From positions 21,828,501-21,892,500 of the forward strand of contig NC_081413.1 of assembly GCF_030272615.1 (NCBI RefSeq): a DNA stretch of 64,000 nt. Direction: 5' to 3'. Below the pieces are notes generated by a model. That model had not been told where the DNA came from and ran no database searches. It saw nothing but the letters and a program-made list of their open reading frames with translations. The stretch comes from Cryptomeria japonica (lineage: Eukaryota > Streptophyta > Pinopsida > Cupressales > Cupressaceae). This document shows, piece by piece, positions 57,028-64,000 of the stretch (positions are counted from its first letter, which is position 1; every line of letters begins with the position of its first letter). Both the position numbers and the translations under genes were made by a program.

Positions 57028-57390
57028 GGAATTTGAAGTTCTAAATGAATCATTTAGCCCCCTAAATGATTCTGCTATAACTTATGGTAGATTGTTTGTT
57101 GAACTTCAAAATAAGCTAAAATCTTATAAGGATGAACAAGTCAAAAGGATTGTCACTACAGGAGGTATTAAAACTTTTGATCCCTAAGGTTGAAATTTTG
57201 TAGAGAGGTTAAAAGGAAACTAAAGCTATTCTAGCTACAACTGAAATGAGTGCAATAGATTCCATGGAGGAGTTGGCTTGCCAACACATGATGAGAAAAC
57301 TGACACTCTTTTGAAAACTTGGCACAATAATTTGAAGCAGTTAAAATCTCATTTTGGAGATACATTTTCTAAGATGGCTTTGTAAAAAAT
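57028..57390 (+). pseudogene. Copia element 4 accessory ORF, part 3 (C-terminus)
   Basis: Resumes in phase with 53968 as EFEVLNESFSPLNDSAITYG and FVELQNKLKSYKDEQVKRIV. A stop at 57185 and frame changes follow, and the end is at a TAA near 57382. Helical, charged. With parts 1 and 2 the ORF would total about 670 codons. Confidence 0.5.
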
Positions 57391-57479
57391 TTTAAACTTT
57401 TATATCTATATATGATAATGAAAATTTTGCTATATATATTACATTTATCTTTCATGTATTTGATTACCTTTGCCATTGT

Positions 57480-57671
57480 TGTCAAAGGGGAAGTAGTAGT
57501 GAAGTCAAAATTTTGAATTGTAATGGGGAGTAGTAGTATATATGTTTGTAAATTTTGTAATAGCATGCAATTGCTAAGGGGGAGTATGTGTCATGAGTTG
57601 AGTCAATTTTGGTATTGCACACTTAGACAAGAAATTTCCTAAGTGTTGCCATCAATGCCAAAGGGGGAGAT
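57480..57671 (+). promoter_or_regulatory. Multiple polypurine tracts, copia element 4
   Basis: Three purine tracts (TCAAAGGGGAAGTAG about 57481, CTAAGGGGGAGTATG about 57577, CCAAAGGGGGAGAT 57658-57671), the last abutting the 3' LTR. Repeated tracts upstream of the 3' LTR are a known Sirevirus feature. Confidence 0.7.
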
Positions 57672-58818
57672 TGTTGGCTTGATGATGATATTTTGATGTA
57701 ATAGGTTGATTGATGACTTGTTTTATGTTGGAATTGATGGAAAATATGTTTTTATAGTCATCTAGGTATTTTAGGCAAACTAGTAAAGCATAACTGGTAG
57801 AGGAGACAATTTACCAGTGAACCGACAAATAGGAATTCAATCAATAAACAGGAACAGAGTTCTATTCAAGAAACTGGTCTGGGCAATCAATGAAGAGTTA
57901 GGTGATGCGGTTTTGTAGGAGTATTGGAGATTGTATCAGGTAGCTATTTTTCACACCACTGTGGCAGATTCAACAGGATGAGAGAGTTATGATTACAAAG
58001 CAATCAATCATGAAGAACAACTAGCCGGTAGAACAAAGTCACTAATATCAGTAAACTGGTAATGATTATGTTTTATTTTTAATTTGTTGTCACTGGCCGA
58101 CATAAGTAAAGTGTGTATTACAAGATTATCCAGATTCATTGAACCTAGGAAATTGTTCCACGATTATTAGCCGACTAAGTTGATGTCTATAAAAATTGTG
58201 ATGAGTTATGAGATGAGGTATGCGAATGAAGGCGAATATTTAGAGTTTGATTTTTCGATAATCAGAGAAGCTCTATATGGATGTGTTGTTAATTTATTGC
58301 GCAGAACTAAAGTGGACCTTATGAAGCATAGAGGTGCTACATGCAAACTAGTTTACTTTTGTTTTCCTTATAGTTGCAGCAGTCAAATCCTATAACTAGG
58401 TAGGTCCTAAAAGGCCTAAAATTGTAAATCCCCTAATAGGGTAGCTCATTAACTTGAGTCTAAATCCTCTTGCGAGGTTTCTCCTAACAGAGCAAAGGTT
58501 TTTATTGGGCTAAGGTAAATCCCTTAATCGAGTGACTCCTAACACAGTTTTCTCCTAACCAGGCATATTTGTCTGACCTTAACTAGTCAAAGATTTCTAT
58601 TGTGTAGATAGTGAATCTTATGGATATTAACTCCCACCATGATTTTTCCCTTTTAAGTTTCTATGTATAAATCTGTGTGTTATGTGGAGATTGATATATT
58701 GGGTATTAGCTTATGTGGTGATATTTCTTTTATGTTTAATAAGATTTAACTTATTTAAAGTGGTTATTAGATTTGTGTTGTGGTTTTTGCTTGCACTCAG
58801 CGCCTTATAAGTTTACCA
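57672..58818 (+). mobile_element. Copia element 4, 3' LTR
   Basis: TGTTGGCTTGATGATG ... GTTTACCA, followed by GGATC. It lacks the CACCCCCTCTCAG block kept in the 5' LTR (deleted around 58795). Confidence 0.9.
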
Positions 58819-58823
58819 GGATC

Positions 58824-59755
58824 ATGAAGGGCCAAACTAGGCCCTTAAGTGGCGATGAATTTTTTTAAAAGTAGAGTTACCTACAACTTGACATAAAATT
58901 TTGAATAGGTTATAAACATAATTTTAAATTATGTAAAATTAAAATTTATAAAAAAAAAATGAATGTAGTTTATAAGATATTATTTTTTCTTGAAAAAAAA
59001 GTAAATATATCTTGTAAAAATTTGAAATTTCAATGTAGTGGTACAATATTTTCAAAAAAAGGATACTAGGAAGGTGTATGTCTAGCCAACGTAAGTACAA
59101 GAACATAATATTTTTTATGAAACTTTGAATATAAGCAAATGGCACATACCCACATGTGCTGCATATTTTTTTGTAATTTCTTTCCAAGTAAATAATTAGT
59201 TATGATTTTTTTACGAGAAATTTTATAATATATATAAAAACTTGTATATCTCATCACTATAACTTGGTCAAAACTTTATGAAATTCAACTTTTTTGTCCT
59301 ATAGTATACAAAAAATAGAATGCGGTATGTGAAACCATTTGAAAGTTATAGATGCTTTTCAATTAGCGTATCAATCAACACTTCAATCTTAATGCATTTA
59401 GAAAATCAATAATCATTACATATTAAATTTAAAATAAGATAATTTATATTTGTAGAAAGGTAAAAATTTACTTGATAAACCCTTTTTGTTTCATCAATCA
59501 TATTAAAAAATATCATTAGCCACATAGGAAAAGTCCAAAAAACCAAGAAAAACTTCTAGTAAGCACATTTTTGTTGTTGACTTTCTAGGTTTAGCACATG
59601 CAAGACAAATTCCAAAGAAATCTCGAGGAAAATTTCAAAGGTGTATATTTTTGTTAGAAAAATAGATATATGTTGCTAATGGATATCCATTGCTAATGAA
59701 TATCCATTAGAAACAATATTTGACTAGTTTTATCTATTATTTAATTATTTGGTTG
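58824..59755. other. A+T-rich spacer
   Basis: No gene is supported. Long A and T runs; short open frames are low complexity. A small inverted repeat GGGCC-AAACTA-GGCCC lies at 58829-58844. Confidence 0.4.
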
Positions 59756-60490
59756 TGTAGCATAATAAATTGTAACCTTGTACAATTCACACCTCATATT
59801 GGTGCTCCTATTTTAGCATGTCCTATCTTCATTCTCCCAAGATCATTTTGACCCTTTTCTACTTCAATTTGATGTCACCTAATTGCACAGCTGATTGGAC
59901 CCCATCTAGGGGCTATGCCTCCTTTTTTGCTAGTATGTTTGTCCTATTTTTGGAGGACAAGGCGTTCGGGCACCCCTATCTAGACCATGGCTTCCCCACC
60001 TCCTTGGTCCTCCATAAATAGAACCCTTTTCAAATATAGGTAGGCATTTCTCTTCCCTATTAGATTTTCATCCAAGAGGCTCCACTTGATGGTTGGAGGT
60101 CAACCTAATCACTAATTTACCTAGGGAACCTTATATAACGACATCCTATCAAATATTTTTGACATTTACACTCTATCACACTCATACCCAAGCATTCATA
60201 CACTTGTCAAGCATTCATAATCAAGCATTCTCAATTATTGAAGGCAACATCTCATCCCACCATATCCTTCAAGTTTCATAGAGAAAAGTCACATCAATCT
60301 TAATTAAAGCATGTATATTTGATTAGTTCATACATGTGTTTTCCATGTTATTTAATTCTATATTTGTTACTACATCTAACAAACATTATATCGTCAATCT
60401 TCTACCAATCATTGCAAATCTGAGGTATATCTTCTATCATTTACTTCAATATTTACATTTTCTTCTTTAATTCAATTCAAGTTTGATTCC
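59756..60490 (+). mobile_element. 5' LTR of the short element
   Basis: TGTAGCATAATAAATTG start, Pro/Leu-like low-complexity CCTTGGTCC motif before the TATA box at about 60013. The end at about 60490 is estimated by comparison with the other copy. Confidence 0.5.
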
Positions 60491-61310
60491 TAATTGGGGT
60501 TTGACATAAGGAAAACACCCATGCACAAACCCTTTCCCTCTTTCTATGTGCAAGAAATTGATTCAAGTGTTGTGATCAAATATTTTGATAGAATAGATGA
60601 CAACAAAGAGGTTCATCTTTTACATGAGTGAAAAGTGGATGATCAGGTAGGTTCCCACTGTTGTAGTCCTAGGAATTCAACTTGATCTTCTGATAGGGAA
60701 TTTTGTGTCTTTTCTATCCAAAAAACATCCCACTTATCTACCTAAAATTTGTAGGACCAAGGCACCCTACCCTCCTAGTACCAACAATTTAGCTCAAATT
60801 TCTAGCTACAGACTCTGTTCCACTTTATCTTCTCATATCTTTGTTTGTGGCTCTATGTGAAGTTTGAAACATTCTATTATTGTTGTTTTTGTTCAATTAT
60901 CTATTTTTTCCCTAAAACTTGTACAACTTCAAATCCAATTTCAACTCAACTCAAGGAGTAACACCAGTTTGAGCTGCATTCAATCTCTTAGAGATTTGGA
61001 TAAATCAAATTTATCTTCCCTCCTTAATGTTGGTGTGCATCTTAGTGGCTTTGTAATCTAGTATTTCAATTTTGTTTCATGACTCATAGTAAGAACAAAT
61101 ATTACTAGGCTAATATAGTCATGCTCTCTTTCCCTTTAATGTGTTGTGTTTTTAATCTCAGTATTAGAATAGTAAGATCCTGAAGTCCCTAGGTGCTTGG
61201 TGTGTCTTGTCTCTTTGGTATTTTGACTTGAAATTTTTTCAATGCAAATTTGTAGTTTACCACGAGTATGGCTATAGTAGTATCACATTCTCACTAAAGT
61301 GGGGGTTGAA

Positions 61311-61990
61311 TGTAGCATCGTAAATTATATCCATATACAATTTATCCTCACCTGGACCTCAGCTTGGTATTCTCTCTTTTAGTGTCTGATGTTTGCATTG
61401 ATTCTTCTCACACATTCTTCAAATCTACTTTCTCAACTCCCCTTTTGTCTCATATCCAAATTTGAGTCATTATTTCTAGGACCAAGGCACTAGGGCACCA
61501 TGGTCCTAGCTCAAGACAAGGATACCCCACTACCTTGGTCCTCTTAATTAGAACCTAAACTTGGTCCCAACAATAGTCATATTAAGTGGGTAGAAATGTA
61601 GGTCCCATATCTACCTACTCCGAAAATCCAAATAATTTTTGGATGATTTTAAAGTATAAAAGGAGGCCTGCCCCTCTCATTTGAAGTCTATGTCTAAGTT
61701 GGATCTCTATCTCAATTACACTCTAATAAATTCAAGTGAGCAAGCAATAAAGTGTTCATCAAGCATAAACGGAGAGATTTAGTCAAGTTCAAGAATTCAA
61801 GATTGCATCCATGATCAACCTTCCATGAAGACATTCTATATGACATCATAAACCCTTAAATGATGATTCAAGAAAGCTTCATCAAGGCATTAACTTCATT
61901 TACAAACAATTAATTTCATATCTTGCCTTTCCCTCAAAATAAAAGCATCTTTCTGAAATTCAATTCTATTTCTATTTTCAATTATCATAA
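61311..61990 (+). mobile_element. 3' LTR of the short element
   Basis: TGTAGCATCGTAAATT start after a purine tract. A CCTTGGTCCTC motif and TATAAAAGG follow in the same order as in the 5' copy. End estimated. Confidence 0.5.
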
Positions 61991-62340
61991 AACTAGCAAG
62001 CATGAATTCTATTAAAAAATTTAATATTTTTTATGTGGACCCCACATTCACTTTTGCAATACATAATGGAAATAAAAATAAATTTTGTTTAGTCGTAGAC
62101 TTAGTAAGTAATCTGTTTGATAATATAATTTAAATTTATAGAAAATTGAATCCAATTTTGATTTCATGTTATCTGTTATTACTAAGAATCCATATTATGA
62201 TTGATAACATTAGAAAAATATGGTAAATATGGTGAAGTTTCCTAAGACAATGAAATTTAATGCCTAGAATATAGATGAATTGCCAATTATCTTTCATAAG
62301 TTTTATTGAAGTGCAAAATCATTACAATACTTCAACATGT
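61991..62340. other. A+T-rich spacer
   Basis: Nothing recognisable. Confidence 0.4.
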
Positions 62341-63590
62341 TGTAGATGCCTAAAATTAACTAAATTAATATTTAATTAATTTAGCCTCTTCACATAATTA
62401 ATTATATTAACTATGTTATTCCTCTGAAAATTAATTAAATTATATTTTAATTAATTTTATCACCTTAGCCATATAATTAATTTATCAAAATTAATTATAT
62501 CCTATTCTTCTAATAATCATTTAAATCCCCAACCTTAGTCAATATTTCTTGTAAATCCTAATTAGCTAATCGATTCCGGTTAAAATTACTAGATTTCAAC
62601 AATCCATAAAGATATTTATTGCTACTTCTAGATTTCATTGTGTGACCTTTTTTGAAAAATAATGTTACACAATCAAATCTAGAAGAAGCAATAGATAATT
62701 CTAGTTAATTAACTAATCACTTGATTCCTACAAATCACCCTTCTAATCCCCATCATATACCCTAATTAATTATAGCCTAATCATAATTATCATTTCCTAC
62801 AATTTAATATTCCTGAACTCATTCTCTCTCTTTATGTCCCATCCTCCTAACTCACCTACTTTCTCTCTAATCCTCCATCATCTCATCTAGTCACTCTCCT
62901 TTATGATTTGTACATCCCTATGAGTCGACCCTTTCCCATAAATGGCCTTCACATCTCATTCTCCAACCTTAAATGCTATTTACTTTTGGTTCACTCATGG
63001 AATGTCAAGTCCCTTGAATATCCCCATAACCCCCTCTTCCTAAAGAATTTTTAATTTCGTTATCCTTTATTCTCCCCATGCTTCTCCTTTCTTGAGAATT
63101 TTTAATTCTTCTTGTCCTCTCCCAAGGAATTTTATATTCTTTTCCTCTCTCTCAAGGTAATGGGAACTCTTCCCCATGTACTTAAGAAGTGTGGAGACAA
63201 GAAATACCTTATGGAAAATCTCTTGGATCTCCCACTTGTCATCTCAAATCCTCTCTCACTCACTTTCAATCCTAACCCTCCATTATTATTTGATCTTGGC
63301 CATCCATTTTGGGCCTCTCCAATCTATAAATTGGAGTCTCATCTCCTCTCATATCAATTCATCTTTTTCACATTGTTATGTTGTCCCGTTGAGCAACAAA
63401 ATCATACATTGCACCCACATTATGCCAAAATATTATCTCATATAAGCTTATCCACCTGTCACATTGTCCAAGCCCTATATTTTGTTGTGAAGTGGAGAGA
63501 GATCCATATCCCTCACTTAATGGAGTAAATCAAGTAGACATGAAGAGTCCATTCCACTTCCCGCTCAATCGGAGGAGGTGAAGAACGAAG
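62341..63590 (+). mobile_element. LTR of a TGTAGA-family element (5' LTR of element entering downstream)
   Basis: Starts TGTAGATGCCTAAAATTAAC, like the LTR at 606 (TGTAGACACCTAAAATTG), and has hairpins of TTAATTAA type near its 5' end. A TATA-like box CTATAAATTGG lies at about 63326. No purine tract precedes it, so it is more likely a 5' or solo LTR. Its 3' end was not determined. Open frames at 63112-63528 are LTR sequence, not a gene. Confidence 0.5.
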
Positions 63591-64000
63591 GTAAAAAAAA
63601 TTCACTTTGTCTCCTTTTATACTTTTGTTTTCTTATTTTATACTGCATGCATGTGATTATGCTAACATGGATTTGCCTAGCCTCATTCTAACATGCCCAG
63701 TGGGACCCATAGTACCTTAAATTTAACTTTTTTTGTGAGATTTTTTGTTAAGGTTTGCACAGGTCTTGGATTGACATCTCTACCTCACATTGATTTTTGT
63801 GCTACTCTTTGACATATGTTCTACTGAATTGACTTCTATGTCTCGTCGTTTTCAAATTTAATACTATTTTTGCAAGCTCTATGTTTTGACGTCTCCATCT
63901 ATAAAATGACATCTATGCCTTTGTTTCACTATCTATGCATAGGATTTCGATGTCCCTTCCTAACATATGTTCTATGCATTATTTCTCATTTTTAACAAAA
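63591..64000 (+). other. Probable internal start of the downstream element
   Basis: No coding. Several degenerate copies of a TGACATCTATGCC-like unit occur between 63770 and 63960. No primer binding site was recognised. Confidence 0.35.

Larger units (their letters stand above)
47722..58818 (+). mobile_element. Copia element 4: 11-kb Sirevirus-like non-autonomous element
   Basis: LTRs TGT(C/T)GGCTTGATGA ... (C/T)CA (1160 and 1147 bp), perfect TSD GGATC (47717-47721 and 58819-58823), primer site and repeated polypurine tracts. The inner part has a coiled-coil, multi-knuckle Gag and a large accessory ORF. I find no protease, integrase, RT or RNase H. Long LTRs, a coiled-coil Gag, multiple polypurine tracts and an extra ORF are known Sirevirus traits. 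Two nested insertions and a TIR transposon account for about 4.7 kb of its length. Confidence 0.85.
59756..61990 (+). mobile_element. Short non-coding LTR element
   Basis: Two LTR-like copies start TGTAGCAT(AA/CG)TAAATT at 59756 and 61311, with matching following sequence (ACAATT/ACAATTTATCCTCACC) and TATA boxes (CCATAAATAGAACC about 60013; TATAAAAGGAGG about 61658). A purine-rich run (CTAAAGTGGGGGTTGAA) precedes the second copy. The interior (about 60490-61310) has no coding capacity. TSD and exact 3' ends of the LTRs were not resolved, so the right border is approximate. Confidence 0.6.

Noticed and set aside
63112-63528. 138-codon open frame
   Set aside because: Lies within an LTR with a TATA box; Leu/Ser/Pro-rich composition follows from C/T-rich sequence.
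1-64000. Minus-strand coding genes
   Set aside because: All longer minus-strand open frames fall opposite recognised retroelement or host coding frames, or in LTRs; none shows a domain.

Overview
This window looks like intergenic DNA from a very large, repeat-rich plant genome, most likely a gymnosperm and probably a conifer. That is an inference from style: old, heavily mutated Ty3/gypsy and Ty1/copia elements nested in one another, A+T-rich spacers, and plant initiator-Met-tRNA primer binding sites. No marker gene names a species. No intact host gene, rRNA, tRNA gene, CRISPR array or bacterial feature is visible.

Layout. 1-1385 is the 3' tail and LTR of an element entering from upstream. 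1386 to about 12500 is a 5'-truncated Ty3/gypsy remnant of Tat/Ogre type. Its domain order is protease, a second (archaeal-type) RNase H, RT, degenerate RNase H, integrase, then a tandem-repeat block, then an extra ORF of about 1,200 codons. 13060-13918 holds microsatellites and a tRNA-derived SINE with a 14-bp target-site duplication (TSD). 14808-31835 is one host gene, now a pseudogene, for a multi-pass membrane protein. A copia element (15173-28166) splits it, and that element carries a chromovirus (15664-23504) inside its 5' LTR. A reverse-oriented solo LTR (28972-30617) splits it again. Removing these insertions at their TSDs makes the host reading frame continuous. 32699-38356 is a second complete copia element with TSD AGAAT. 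39736-45905 is a third with TSD GGAAG, whose whole gag-pol lies in one frame broken only by 18 substitution-type stops.

47722-58818 is an 11-kb Sirevirus-like copia element with TSD GGATC. It has a gag with four zinc-knuckle-like boxes, no detectable integrase or RT, and a large accessory ORF. That ORF is interrupted by a reverse solo LTR (51003-52606, TSD GATTT) and by a short LTR element (53969-57022), which itself contains a 994-bp terminal-inverted-repeat transposon (54397-55390). 59756 to about 62000 is a short non-coding LTR element. 62341 to the end begins another element related to the one at position 606.

How the parts relate. Almost every break can be dated relatively by nesting. 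The most unusual signals are the position of the second RNase H upstream of RT, and an apparent resemblance between the accessory ORF of the gypsy element and that of the Sirevirus-like copia element. A short LTR module is also shared by otherwise different copia LTRs, and TAG stops greatly exceed other stops, as expected from decay of methylated CAG sites. Boundaries supported by TSDs are precise; others are marked approximate.
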